64,000 bases of DNA from positions 19,266,001-19,330,000 of the forward strand of contig NC_045131.1 in NCBI RefSeq assembly GCF_007655135.1, written 5' to 3'. Numbering within the stretch: the stretch's first letter is position 1; every line of letters begins with the position of its first letter. Origin of the DNA: Punica granatum (lineage: Eukaryota > Streptophyta > Magnoliopsida > Myrtales > Lythraceae). A program made the position numbers and the translations under genes. The notes under the pieces are model-generated. The model had not been told where the DNA came from, did not search any database, and saw only the letters and a list, made by a program, of their open reading frames with translations. Of the stretch, positions 1-10,733 are shown one piece after another.

Positions 1-1555
1 ATTTCTTCAAGTTAGCATATAATTTTTCATGTCTCAATGCCTGAAGCACGCATCGCAAATGATGAATATGATCCTTCAAGCTCTTACTATACACCAAGAT
101 ATCATCAAAATATACAACCACGAATTTTCCAATGAAAGCACGCAAAACATGATTCATGAGCCTCATGAAAGTACTAGGCGCATTAGTTAATCCGAATAGC
201 ATAACTAACCACTCATACAAGCCATGTTTTGTTTTGAAAGCCGTTTTCCACTCTTCACCCTCTTTCATCCTAATCTGATGATATCCACTTTTCAAGTCTA
301 TTTTTGTAAATAACGTGGAACCATGCAATTCATCCAACATGTCATCTAATCGAGGAATGGGATGTCGATACTTTACCGTGATTTTGTTTACAGCGCGGCA
401 ATCAACACACATTCGCCAAGTACCATCTTTCTTTGGCACCAGCAACACCGAGACCGCACAAGGACTCATGCTCTCACGCACATGCCCTTTAGCTAAAAGC
501 TCGTCCACTTGCCTTTGAAGTTCCTTTGTCTCCTCCGGATTAGTTCGATATGCTGGCCGGTTCGAAATTGCGGCTCCTGGCACAAAGTCGATTTGATGCT
601 CAATTCCCCTTATTGGTGGCAAACGATTGGGTAACTCCGTGGGAAAGACATCTCCAAACTCTTGCAAAAGAGAGGTAACACAACTTGGCAAAGAATAATT
701 AAGGTCAGAAAAATAAGCCTCCTTGTAAACAAACAAGATCATTGGGTGATTAGCTTTGAATGCACTCTTGATCTCTCTTTCTTTTGCATAGAAAGTCATT
801 TTTTTCTCTTTTCTCTCAACTAACTCTTTCCTCTCATCTATAGCTAAACTCTCTTTCTTTTTACTATCTCGAATTTCTTCCTCTCTAGTCTTACCAGTTT
901 CCTCTCTCACTTGCTCACTCTCTTTTTTTCTTTCAATCTCAGCTTCTACATCACTTTTCTCACAAATTGATCTCTTGATTCGGAGCTGATCCTCATACAC
1001 CTGATAAGGTGTCAATGGAACAAGTGTCACCTTTCTACCATCATTGACAAAAGAGTATCGATTCTTATACCCATCATGTATTGCCTGTCTATCGAACTGC
1101 CATGGCCTCCCAAGCAATATATGACTAGCATGCATGGGCACTACATCACAAAGAACTTTATCCTTGTATCTCCCAATTGTAAAGGAAACCAGAACTTGCT
1201 TGTTCACCTTCACTTCTCCACTTTCATTCAACCATTGCAGCTTATATGGCCTAAGATGCTTCAATGTACGCAATCCCAACTTGTCAACAAGTAATTTACT
1301 AGCCACATTCACACAACTACCCCCGTCAATGATCAAACTACATACCCGATCCTTCACTTGGCATCTAGTGTGGAATATATTTTCCCTTTGCACATCATCT
1401 CTCTCTTCTTCCTTAATTTGTACATTCAGTGCTCGCATTATTACTAAGGCATTCCCCTCAGCAGCATATTCATAATCACTACTAGAATCATCTTGTGTTG
1501 GCATTGAATCACTTTCCTCCTCTTCAGTTTCAATTTCCCCACTATCCAGCATGAT
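1..1555 (-). pseudogene. A1 pol: retropepsin and partial reverse transcriptase (Ty3/gypsy)
   Basis: Read on the minus strand, this encodes the start of a gypsy polyprotein. The retropepsin-like motif IIDGGSC lies near 1315-1340, followed by VNVASKLLVDKLGL and HILLGRPWQFD. RT motifs follow: VPKKDGTWRMCVDCRAVN, KIDLKSGYHQIRMKEGE, FGLTNAPSTFMRLMN near 178-210 and the catalytic box YFDDILVYS near 87-115. The window ends inside the RT thumb, so RNase H and integrase are outside. By hand translation the frame looks open, but the gag upstream is frameshifted, so the copy is probably not autonomous. The gag type and DGG protease suggest a chromovirus of the CRM/Galadriel/Reina group; I cannot resolve which. 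Confidence 0.85.
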
Positions 1556-2705
1556 CATTGCCCTTTTATTTGGACATTGAGAAGCAATATGCCCAGACCC
1601 CAAACACCGAAAACATTTGATATCTCTATTCTTTTGAGGTTGGGATGTAGAGTTACCTCTCTCCTTGTTGTCCCCTTGACTCTTGCTTATGCTCTTTTCA
1701 GCATTCGATTTGGGTTTCTCTACTGGTCTTGAGCTGGCACCCCATTTCGACTTCCAATTTGAAGATCCTGAATAAGAACCGCCCTCATGCTTGGCTGGTC
1801 TCCCTCTCATGAGTTGCCGTTCTACTTTCATGGCCATGCTAACCATCTCTTCTATCTCCACATAATGTTGCAACTCCACCACATTGGCAATTTCACGATT
1901 CAAACCACATAAAACCTTGCCATAGTTGCCTCTTCGTCTTCTTCAATGTTTGCCCGAATCAAAGCTATTTTCATCTCCTTGTAGTAGTCTTCCACGCTCC
2001 TCGTCCCTTGCCTTAGACTTTGCAATTTTAAATGCAAATCGCGATAGTAATACGAGGGAACAAATCGCCTCCGCATGATAGTCTTCATCTCCTCCCAGGT
2101 CTCAATAGGCCTTTCATGGTTCCTTCTTCTTTCCTTAACCAATTTGTCCCACCAAACGATGGCATAATCAGTGAATTCCACCGCTGCAAGCTTCACTTTT
2201 TTCTCTTCCAAGTAATTATGGCAATCAAATACAAGCTCCACCTTCCTCTCCCACTTGATAAAAGCGTCAGGGTCATTCCTCCCTTGAAAAGGTGGTATCG
2301 TCATTTTAGTACTCCCAAAATCCTATCTACTCCATCTCTAATTGCATGATCTCGCCTACCATGTCTTCGCCCCTCATTCCTAACTCCTCTGGCTCTGCTC
2401 ACACTTCCCACGGATGCAATTTCATCATCTTCCTCATAATCTTCATCTTCTTCATCATGAGAATTCGCCGGCTGGCGGATTAGTCTCCTTGCATTGGGAA
2501 CTCGCACATGCTGCCTGGGTTGCTCCCTCTGCATTTGATCAATTCGTTGATCTTGCCGGTCCATTCTATCACGGATATCTCCAAAAACAACTTCCAATCT
2601 CTCGAATTGTTGTTGCATGGCTTTCAAAGTAAAAGCAACATCTTGCTGGCCGGCATTACTTCCATCCCCGGTTGTAGATTCATTGCCTTTTCCTGCGAAG
2701 CTCAT
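1556..2705 (-). pseudogene. A1 gag with zinc knuckle, two frameshifts
   Basis: The reading begins at an ATG at 2705 (MSFAGKGNES...) and covers a charged N-terminal part, the gag core (KLAAVEFTDYAIVWWDKLVK, then RRRFVPSYYYRDL and ANIEEDEEATMARF) and one CCHC zinc knuckle, CFRCLGSGHIASQC, near 1573-1614. Homology with the A3 copy at 32029-33464 shows the protein should be continuous. In this copy the frame changes at about 2303, where a stop overlaps the next ATG, and again near 1918 just after MARF, where about one base is missing. It would have packaged the element RNA in a virus-like particle. It is most likely dead. Confidence 0.85.
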
Positions 2706-3443
2706 GTTTGCACTATGAAAAGAAAATTGGTGTTAGGACCTCACAACCACTCGCTCACGTGTTTGCCCTCAAATTATCGTCACTCAACACTCGTGTTTCA
2801 CTCAGTTCAATGGCTTTTTCCCTCTGATACGCTCACCACTCTTGCCTCTTTCCACTCTAATTTCCTCCTGAAAGTTCTTTAAAGAACTCAGCAACTCACA
2901 AATCAAAGGCAACTAGCTCATAATAATTCAAAACAGTAATTAATATATTGGCCCTAACTTGGACACAAACTCACAGGGAAATAAATGGCTAAAGGAAAGT
3001 TAACCAAGGAAAGATTTTTTTAGGAATGAAGAAAGGAATATATCAGAGTAATATATGGATGGAAAAGATATGGAGGATGATATAGGGAAGGGAATATGGA
3101 AGATCAGGTATAGGGTAATTATGGGAGCAAAATCAACGCAGATCAACAACAAGGTAAATAACAACTTTAGAATACTCTGATCCAATGAATCCGGATCAAA
3201 TTGACACCGACAACTTTTTTTTTCTTTCTGTTTTTTTTTCCAGCTCTATCTTTTTTTTTTGGCCGAATTTCTTTTTTTTTGCCCTCCTTTTTTTCAGCTC
3301 TATTTTTTTTTTGGCCGAATTTTTTTTTGTGTTGTCCCTTTTTTTTTTGGGCTACTTGTCAATCCAGAATGAACAAGCTAGATGGAATGAAATTCAACGA
3401 ATTGAAACGTAAAGGATAGGATAAACCTGATTTGGAGCCTGAT
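2706..3443 (-). other. A1 untranslated leader between primer-binding site and gag
   Basis: This is the non-coding leader of A1, read on the minus strand. It contains a long homopurine/A-rich run in the sense strand (T-rich at 3209-3348 on the plus strand). Its gag-proximal part matches the leader relic at 8561-9442: both share the block around CACTCAACACTCGTGTTTCA in plus-strand reading. I see no gene in it. Confidence 0.7.
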
Positions 3444-3455
3444 GCTCTGGTACCA
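3444..3455 (-). other. A1 primer-binding site (initiator Met tRNA type)
   Basis: The minus strand reads TGGTACCAGAGC three bases after the LTR end. This is one base from the usual plant site TGGTATCAGAGC, which is complementary to the 3' end of initiator tRNA-Met. It fixes the LTR end at 3459 and the element orientation. Confidence 0.85.
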
Positions 3456-3458
3456 AAA

Positions 3459-3970
3459 TGATGCGGACCTCACGAAGGATTGTGAAACCCGACGACCAAC
3501 TTGAATCGATTCCCAAATCGCCAAACACAGATTTAGATAAAGAGGATTATTGACCCGTTGTTTATAGAGAAACAAGAACCAACAATATCAAGACAAGGAT
3601 TATCGACCCGTTATTTATGAAGAAACAAGAACCAATAATATCAAAGTGTACCGAACAATCACAAGCTGTCACACTTGCTTGTTCGAAGGAGTTCAATGAA
3701 GAACAAAGGAGAAAATCTCACCAAAATACCAGAATAATTTGCCCTGATCAGCTACTCAGCCTCCTTTATATAAGCTTAGGAGAAACTGAAAACTAACAAA
3801 CTAGGCAACTGGAATATCCTTAGTTTCCTAAAGCCAGAAATAACAGAGGAAACTAAATAAATGTTATCTAGAATAGTTGGCAGTCTTTTATTCCATCTTC
3901 AGCATTTCATGGCAAGTCAAGTGAATAAACGCCTTTGGAGACCCAATTGAATTGGACTCCTCTTGGCCCA
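3459..3970 (-). mobile_element. A1 LTR (upper boundary approximate)
   Basis: The LTR ends with CGCATCA on the minus strand, next to the primer-binding site. Its start is placed at a TGGGCC near 3970 by analogy with the 510-bp related LTR at 8051-8560. The start is uncertain: the pol-tail ORF above runs about 80 bp into it, as occurs in CRM-type elements, and an LTR of about 880 bp reaching 4340 is also possible. A TATA-like box lies at 3766-3774. Confidence 0.65.
3766..3774 (-). promoter_or_regulatory. TATA-like box in A1 LTR
   Basis: The minus strand reads TTATATAAAGGAGG, a good plant TATA context, about 310 bp before the LTR end. It probably positions transcription of the element. Confidence 0.5.
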
Positions 3971-4340
3971 AAAAGCCCATCAACAAGCTCTCCATAGCTT
4001 GTTGGATTTGTTTGGCCTTCGCCCGTGTGATTGGCCCACTCGGAACATGCAAGCCTCCAAGATCTTGTGCTTCAGCTCCCTCTTCAGGAGTCCGACTTCC
4101 AAGCTCATGTGCATCAGCCTCATTGTCATGCCCATGATCCTCATCACCAGCACTCTTGATGACGAAAATCAGCCCCAGGTCGACTTGTTCGTCCCTCGAA
4201 CGGCGTGCCTCTTCCCGAATACGTGTCCATAAATTCTGCAAGGCTTGCTCCAATTTCTTGGCACGTGTTCTGGTGACCGGTCCGGTAGAAATATGCAACT
4301 TGTCCTCATGCTCGGAGTCCGGCTCAACCCTATCAATGGC
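3888..4340 (-). pseudogene. C-terminal tail of a gypsy pol, upstream of the A1 LTR
   Basis: The open frame (about 136 codons from the first ATG, open further up to 4340) contains two copies of the chromoviral tail motif: STGPVTRTRAKKLEQAL and PSGPITRAKAKQIQQAM. Such tails follow the integrase in several plant gypsy groups. It stops at 3888, inside the LTR. Its place directly before LTR and primer-binding site means either a tandem of two elements sharing one LTR or an LTR that itself contains the pol end. At 4340 it meets a Tekay-type LTR through the shared string GGCCCACCC. Confidence 0.6.
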
Positions 4341-4791
4341 CCACCCATAGTATAAGTAGAAAGTGTTCGTAAATGTTACAATCCTGTTACGACCTGAAAC
4401 TTTTGTTTATTTGGTTTAGTGGTTTGGTTGTAGCTAAACACACTATTGAGAGCATATATGTACATTAGAATCCGTTAGATTGATTATATATTCATGTAGA
4501 GCATGCCGAGTTAGTTTAAAGGCTGGATGTGTTATAGAAGTATACTATATATATATATATGAAAACTTTTCGTTCAGTCTGTGTTACAAGATGGTTGTAA
4601 CTGAGTACTCTTTGAGAGTTTTATGCATATATCAGAATTAGTTAGGTGGTTATATGTTTATATAGAGCTTGCTGGGTTGGTTCAATGTGTTGGGAGTTAG
4701 GAAAACAGATTATACATATATGAGTTGCGTATATGACAATGGATATTAAGGAATAGAAGGGAAACTCTGCTGTAAGTTTCGGGTCGTGACA
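4341..4791 (+). mobile_element. Truncated Tekay/Del-type LTR (3' end only)
   Basis: The segment matches the last 450 bp of the complete LTR at 5411-7944 (for example the CCCACCCATAGTAT block and the end GGGTCGTGACA). Its 5' part is missing at the junction with the A1 pol tail. It is followed directly by integrase sequence instead of a primer-binding site. Confidence 0.85.
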
Positions 4792-5376
4792 TGTTGGAAT
4801 CAAGTTGGAGAAATGCAATTAACTGGACCGGAAATAGTCGACTTAACAGCTGAAAAGGTCAAGGTTATCAGGGAAAGATTAAAGACCGCTCAAGGGCGAC
4901 AAAAGAATTATGCAGATAAACGGAGAAAGGACCTCGAGTTCCAGCAAGGGGATCAAGTTTTCTTAAAAGTATCACCATGGAAGGGCGTTATGAGATTTGG
5001 CAAGAAAGGAAAGCTTAGTCCTAGATATATCGGGCCATACGAGATTCTGGAGCGCATTGGGAAGGTGGCATACCGATTGGCTCTACCCCCTGAGCGGTCC
5101 CGTATTCATAACGTGTTTCATGTGTCAATGTTGCGTAAGTATATACCAGACCCATCTCATGTTCTGAGTTATCAACCGGTGGAGCTCAATGAAGACTTGA
5201 CATATGAGGAAGAGCTAATGGAGATCATAGATAGGAAAGAGCGAGTCCTTCGAACTAAGAGAATTTCGTTAGTAAAGGAGTTGTGGAAGAGTCATTCGAT
5301 AGAAGAAGCCACTTGGGAACCCGAGGATTCTATGAGAGTCCAATATCCATACCTTTTTCCGATATCAGGTAAATAA
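4792..5376 (+). pseudogene. Integrase C-terminus with chromodomain, fused to LTR end
   Basis: The frame encodes the last ~195 residues of a Tekay/Del integrase: [18 protein letters not shown], then [30 protein letters not shown], and a chromodomain-like end (RTKRISLVKELWKSH, EEATWEPEDSMR). The same protein is present in the complete element at about 41405-41984. The catalytic core, RT and gag are absent: the LTR end GTGACA joins codons for CWNQVGE directly. This is the remnant of a large internal deletion. Confidence 0.85.
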
Positions 5377-5398
5377 TTTCGGGGACAAAATTTTTATT

Positions 5399-5410
5399 AG
5401 TGGGGGAGAT
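5399..5410 (+). other. Polypurine tract before the Tekay-type LTR
   Basis: AGTGGGGGAGAT lies directly before the LTR start TGTGAGACC. The same tract precedes the LTR at 42019. It primes plus-strand synthesis in this family. Confidence 0.85.
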
Positions 5411-7273
5411 TGTGAGACCGGTCTTTACCAAATGCACATATATATAGGCACACATATACATATCTATATGCACATGCGTGGTTACATAACATACATGTAT
5501 ATAATATACCATAATTTGTGGCTGGATCTTTAAATGTATATAATATACCACAACTTGTGGCTGGATCTTTATCTATATGAAAAATAAAATGAAAAAAGAA
5601 AAAAAAATGAAAAATTGAGAAGTCAGATAGAGATGAGTGTAGAATGGGCCAAGTGGTCTCCTCTTCAGCAGCCCTTTTCTTCCCACTGCCTTTGACCATC
5701 TTTGACCACCTTTTTTTTCTTCTTTTCGTCCTTATTTAAGCCATACCCTCCCTTGCTCTATCCCTGGCTGAGAGAAAACGAAAATGAACCAGAAGAGAGA
5801 GAGAGAGAGAGAGAGAGAACTGAACTGAGTTGAGAAAATTCTTGGAGAAGAAGAAGAGGAAGAAGACTAAGTTGGAGTATAGATTAGTAAGTTGATTATC
5901 TATGATTTGAACATTCATATTTACTATGTTGTACATAGTTTGTGGCTCTTCTTGCATCCATCTTAGCTGATCAAGTTTCAAAAGGTTAGTTTACGGGAAT
6001 TTAGTTAGCTTTCCTAGCTGATATAATAAGTTGAATTGGACATATTTGGAGTTAATCTCATGTTGTTTTGGAATGAGTTGGTCACTTATATAAGCTGAAT
6101 AATTCGGTTGTATGGCAGGGGGCAAATTTCTTAGTTGAGTTAAGAGGTTTCTAATACACATAGCTATGCCCTTCTGAAAATCTATATATACATTTATAGA
6201 TGTAGACAAGTGTGTGTACATATGTATATATATGCATATATTTTGCTCTTTGAGCTGACTATGGAATTGAGAAGGGATCTGATTTGAGAATTTATCATGC
6301 ATTATAATGATATCATGTGATGGATTGATTGAATAAGCTCTTGTTTATTTGTATTTTGGAACCAAAGAAGTACTTAGAATTCCTTGCACTCTTCTTGAAT
6401 TTGGCTGATCAAACTGGTCATCCAGTTGATATATATTGCAACGAATCCTAAGTTGATATAATTTGAGGAATACATGTGTATATCATTTTGCATCGTTCCC
6501 TATTTAGAGAGTTAGTCAGGAACCGAAAGGGATAGGGAAGAAGCATTTGTTAATTATAAACATCTTATATTATTGCTACATCCAGGAAATAGCACGGGAG
6601 ATAAATTGATGCATATTTTTACTCTTATTTAGTATATTATCTAACCATTATGTTTAAACTTAATAGGGGCTGAGGAGACCGAGACTATACACCCGGAAAG
6701 CTCGACCCATTGAGCTATTATTTTCGGGGGTCTTTGTGAGTACTTTCTTCTATCGTAAAATGATAGTAAATATTTATACGTATGGTTATAGATAGGAAGG
6801 TGGCTGAATGATTGAGGTTGATGTATATCTTGAGTATGCTTGTGATTGTTTAACAATAGCCATTGGGACCGCTGGACCCAGCGGATTATAAAAGGGGCCT
6901 GATTGGCCGCCATACCCGGCGGAATATAAATAGGGACTTGATCCGTCACCGGACCCGGCGGTATATAAACAGGGGCTTGATCGGCCGCTGGACCCGGCGG
7001 AATATAAGTAGGGGCATGATCGGCCGCTGAACCGGCGGAACATAAATGAAGGTCAACTCTTACCGCCAGAGGTTAATGGGCGGCTCCCGCTTATGAGATA
7101 TGATATATGAATGAACAGATAATTTCTTTGAGGTATGCGGGGTCACGGTACCGTTATAACTTGTCGCAAGGAAATGCGACCCCATGGCTATATCGTTGAT
7201 TACTTGTGATTGGTTGTCAAATGAGTGGTGGAAGGGATGATATTGGTAATGGATTCCATATTATGGTAGAATA

Positions 7274-7304
<31 letters not shown>

Positions 7305-7944
7305 CTATATGTGATTGATTGCTTGTGAATCGTGATAGTAATGTATTAGCTCATTTTACTTTGAAATATAGTACTCACTGAGTTGCAGCTCACCCCCTGC
7401 ATACTTTTTTCCAGATGAGCTAGAAGCTAGGCTAGCCGCACAGGAGGACTTTTGGATAACGGGGATCAGCGCAATGGATTTTGGCAAGTAGGCCCACCCA
7501 TAGTATAGGTAGTAAGTGTTCGTAAATGTTACAATCATGTTACGACCTGAAACTTTTGTTTATTTGGTTTAGTGGTATGGTTGTAGCTGAACACACTATT
7601 GAGAGCATATATGTACATTAGAATCCGTTAGATTGATTATATATTCATGTAGAGCATGCCGAGTTAGTTTAAAGGCTGGATGTGTTATAGAAGTATACTA
7701 TATATATATATATGAAAACTTTTCGTTCAGTCTGTGTTACAAGATGGTTGTAACTGAGTACTCTTTGAGAGTTTTATGCATATATCAGAATTAGTTAGGT
7801 GGTTATATGTTTATATAGAGCTTGCTGGGTTGGTTCAATGTGTTGGGAGTTAGGAAAACAGATTATACATATATGAGTTGCGTATATGACAATGGATATT
7901 AAGGAATAGAAGGGAAACTCTGCTGTAAGTTTCGGGTCGTGACA
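5411..7944 (+). mobile_element. Complete Tekay/Del-type LTR (2534 bp)
   Basis: It starts TGTGAGACCGG after a polypurine tract and ends GGGTCGTGACA. It aligns along its length with the LTRs of element B (34670-37088 and 42019-44549). It contains a GA microsatellite near 5795-5818, a 39-bp minisatellite near 6868-7050 and an AT run near 7278-7303. It is followed by a second copy of the integrase tail, which gives a tandem LTR-integrase-LTR-integrase arrangement. Confidence 0.85.
6868..7050 (+). repeat. 39-bp minisatellite inside Tekay-type LTR (about 5 units)
   Basis: The repeated core is GATCGGCCGCTGGACCCGG followed by CGGAATATAAATA. Each unit has a near-palindrome (CCGCTGG, two bases, CCGGCGG) and a TATAAA-like string. 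The same array occurs in both LTRs of element B with different copy numbers. Confidence 0.8.
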
Positions 7945-8050
7945 TGTTGGAATCAAGTTGGAGAAATGCAATTAACTGGACCGAAAATAGTCGACTTAAC
8001 AGCTGAAAAGATCAAGGTTATCAGAGAAAGATTAAAGACCGCTCAAGGGC
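7945..8050 (+). pseudogene. Second integrase-tail fragment after LTR
   Basis: It repeats the LTR-to-integrase junction seen at 4791/4792 (GTGACA then TGTTGGAATCAAGTTGG) and continues for about 35 codons to KTAQG. It is then cut by an unrelated LTR at 8051, with GGGC shared at the junction. The identical junction in two copies shows that one deletion event was later duplicated. Confidence 0.8.
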
Positions 8051-8560
8051 TGCATGTGGAACATGAAGCCACGACCGTTCATATCCTAGAAATCTATTTA
8101 GAAGATGATCCCAGTTCAAAAGGCTGAAATTCAGCTGCTTTTCAATTACTTGGACTTATTTCATTTTGAGCTCATTACACTTAAGATTTATTTTAGCCAA
8201 GCCCATTAGCCCATTTAGGTTATCAGCTAGTATCTCTATATAAATAGGCATGTGGCCTCTTTAGAGAAGACAGATCAGTTTTCATTCAACCTTGTGAGAG
8301 AGGTTTTCTCTGAGCTGTTTTGCAGCAACTTTGCAGATATTGCAAGTGTGATAACTTGTGATGCCCGACATTTATATTAATATTGGTTTCTAGCTTTTTA
8401 TAGCTAGCGGATCAATATTCCGTTTATAATATTGATTTGTGGTTCTTTATAGTCATCGGGTCAATATTCCATATCCTTGAAACCTTCATTGGACGATCCC
8501 GGGTTTGATCTCATTCTATTGTTGTTGGGTCTCGCGGCAGGTTTATCGAGGTTCACATCA
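8051..8560 (+). mobile_element. A2 LTR, plus orientation (510 bp), one arm of an inverted pair
   Basis: It runs from TGCATGTGGAAC to GTTCACATCA. A reverse-complement copy lies at 9443-9921. Shared blocks include GATGATCCCAGTTCAAA, AAGCCCATTAGCCCATTTAG and CATTGGACGATCCC. The plus copy is not followed by a primer-binding site: its end is joined to the gag-proximal end of a minus-strand leader. Confidence 0.8.
8237..8246 (+). promoter_or_regulatory. TATA-like box in A2 LTR
   Basis: The string TATATAAATAGGC lies about 186 bp into the LTR. The inverted partner has CTATAAATAAGC at the matching place. Confidence 0.5.
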
Positions 8561-9442
8561 AAAACTTTAGAAAATAGAAATGTACCTCAAAACCACACGC
8601 TCACGTGTTAGCACTCAGATTAATGTCACTCAACACTCGTGTTTCACTCAATTTTAGGCTTTTACCCTTTGATATACTCAGCACTCTTGCCTTTTTTTTC
8701 CTCTAGATTTTCTCCCCAAAGTTCCTAAGAAACTAAGCAATTCAATCGCAAGAGTAAAATCAGTTGATTAGCCCAAAGCACTTATAATCATTGATTTCAG
8801 AAATTGAATCAAATTTAGGATCCAAATCTAAATGAGAAAGGAAATAATATGGTAGATGAAGTTAATGAAATAACTGAGATGTACAATGAAGATTTGTTGG
8901 AATAAGGAAACAAGAGATTTATGGAAAGTATCGAAATTGAATGAATGAATGATTCTAAGAGACAAGAAAGGAATGTGATAGGAAAATATTCAATTGAAAG
9001 GAAACACTATTAGATTTCCCAACTGCACTTAATATGCCAGTAGTCCATCAAAGTAAACAAGTATATATAAAAGAATATAATTCAGGGATAATAGCAGATA
9101 TGGAAGAAAATAATCAGAAACTTTTGGAATTCCCTACTTCACTTGATTAGTAGTGATCTCTAAGGAAACTTCTTCCACCCCAAAAGTAAAGATTTCACAA
9201 ACAATTGCTCTTTCCTTTCTTTTTTTTTCAACTTTTTTTTCCTCTATATTTTTTTTTGGACAGATTTTTTTTTGACCTCCAATAAGATAAACTGAAATTT
9301 TAGGGTTCTTTAGGACAGTTGGAATCAACCAACAAAAATCACAACTTCTATCAACAATTTACGAACCCTAAGAACAATGGATAACAAAAAACGAAATAAG
9401 ATAGATGAAACTTGGATTGGAGCCAAAACTCTAATACCAAAA
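8561..9442 (-). other. A2 leader relic with primer-binding site, gag missing
   Basis: Read on the minus strand, it starts after the 9443-9921 LTR with a primer-binding site (TGGTATTAGAG at 9429-9439, one change from the plant consensus). It then follows the same leader layout as A1, including a T-rich plus-strand stretch at 9220-9272. It stops within about 20 bases of where gag should start and is joined there to the end of a plus-strand LTR. No gene is present. Confidence 0.75.
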
Positions 9443-9921
9443 TGATGCGAACTTCGACGAACCTGCCGCGAGACTCAACAACAATAGAATGAGATCAAAC
9501 TCGGGATCGTCCAATGAAGGTTTCAAGGATAGGGAATATTGACTCGATGACTATAAAGAGTCACAAATCAATATTATAAACGGAATATTGACTAACCAAT
9601 ATTATAAATGTTGAGAATCACAAGTCATCACACTTATAATATCGGCGAAGTTGCTGCAGAACTCAGAAAAAACCTCACAAAGTTCAATTAAAACTGATAT
9701 ATCTTTTCTAGGGAGGCCACATGCTTATTTATAGAGAGATTCTAGCTGATATCCTAAATGGGCTAATGGGCTTGGCTAAAATAAATCTTAAATGTAATGA
9801 GCCCAAAAATGAAATAGACCCAAGTTGTTGAAAAACAATTAAATTCAGCCCTTTGAACTGGGATCATCTTCTAGATAGATTTCTAGGATATGAACGGTCG
9901 TGACTTCTAGTTCCACATGCA
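9443..9921 (-). mobile_element. A2 LTR, minus orientation (479 bp)
   Basis: It is the reverse-complement partner of 8051-8560. On the minus strand it starts TGCATGTGGAAC at 9921 and ends TTCGCATCA at 9443, followed by a primer-binding site. Directly upstream is a purine-rich tract (GGGCGGGC, 9922-9929) that could be the polypurine tract of an element whose pol tail is the ORF above. Confidence 0.8.
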
Positions 9922-10282
9922 GCCCGCCCAAGAGCTTGACTACTCCTCCATGGACATGCAATAATAGCCCTTGCATGGCTTGTTGAATTCGCTTGGCTTG
10001 TGCTTTTGTACTTGCTCTAGCTGGCACATGCTTATCCCAAAGCTCACCTTCTTGCCCGACCTTGTCATCCTGGGATTTTTCCTCATGCCCGTGCGAAGGG
10101 TCCTCTAGCTGGATCATATCACCAAGCATGGTACGTAGCTCCTCGAACCTCCGATCTAATCTTTGCTCAAACCTCTGCTCGAGAGTCCGCTCTATCCTTT
10201 CGATCCTCTGCTCCAGTGTTTGAATCGCGCCCACCTCCTGCTCTTCGGCATTAGGGTGATTGTAAATCACCTTGTCCGCCAT
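9845..10282 (-). pseudogene. Chimeric ORF: gag N-terminus fused to pol tail
   Basis: The 145-codon frame starts shortly after the F primer-binding site with a gag-like coiled-coil N-terminus (LEQRIERIERTLEQRFEQRL). It passes in frame into the pol-tail motif ARASTKAQAKRIQQAM, the same tail type as at 3888-4340. It then ends about 77 bp inside the 9443-9921 LTR (HILEIYLEDDPSSKG). The whole gag core, protease, RT and integrase are missing. This is either an internal-deletion derivative or a junction between two elements; the fusion being in frame may be chance. Confidence 0.65.
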
Positions 10283-10303
10283 GATCAGATTTAGGCAACT
10301 CCT

Positions 10304-10315
10304 GCTCTGATACTA
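10304..10315 (-). other. F primer-binding site
   Basis: The minus strand reads TAGTATCAGAGC two bases after an LTR end (ACGTCA). It differs by one base from the initiator tRNA-Met site and sits 22 bp before the gag start at 10282. Confidence 0.75.
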
Positions 10316-10317
10316 AC

Positions 10318-10733
10318 TGACGTGGCGCGGATCACGATTTCTCGCACCTATATCCGAATTTAGACTCGAAGGGAATAGCGCACGTCTAAATCCTAGCGAT
10401 ATGCTGAAAACCAAGGGTTGTGCAAACTCAAAGTATTATTAAATATTAAGAGTTTCTGAGATATCATTTTCCAATGAGGTGAATAGCCTATATATAGAGG
10501 GAAGACACCTCCCTTGACTATAAAATAAAAAACTGACATCTAATTCTTTTAAATTATATTCCTAAAATGAAACAAGGAAATAATATGAAATAGGAAACTT
10601 CTAACTCCTATATCAAGCTAATATATGAAATAACATCTAATTAAGGGAAACTATACTATAGCAATATTATTCTTTTGTAGCAGCTTGAGTCTTCTAGAAT
10701 ATGAGCCGTCACTTTAGGCTGGACTCCTCGTCA
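10318..10733 (-). mobile_element. F LTR (about 416 bp)
   Basis: It ends CGCGCCACGTCA before the primer-binding site and probably starts TGACGAGGAGTCC at 10733. Only its first ~60 bp resemble the A2 LTR (shared CATATTCTAGAA-like block), so it is a different family. A TATA run TATATATA lies at 10489-10496. It sits about 260 bp beyond the myosin stop codon and points the same way as that gene. Confidence 0.65.

Noticed and set aside
5330..6302. Minus-strand ORFs in the Tekay-type LTR
   Set aside because: They recur at matching places in all copies of the LTR, are antisense to it, rich in Tyr/His/Ile from AT-rich repeats, and lack any domain.
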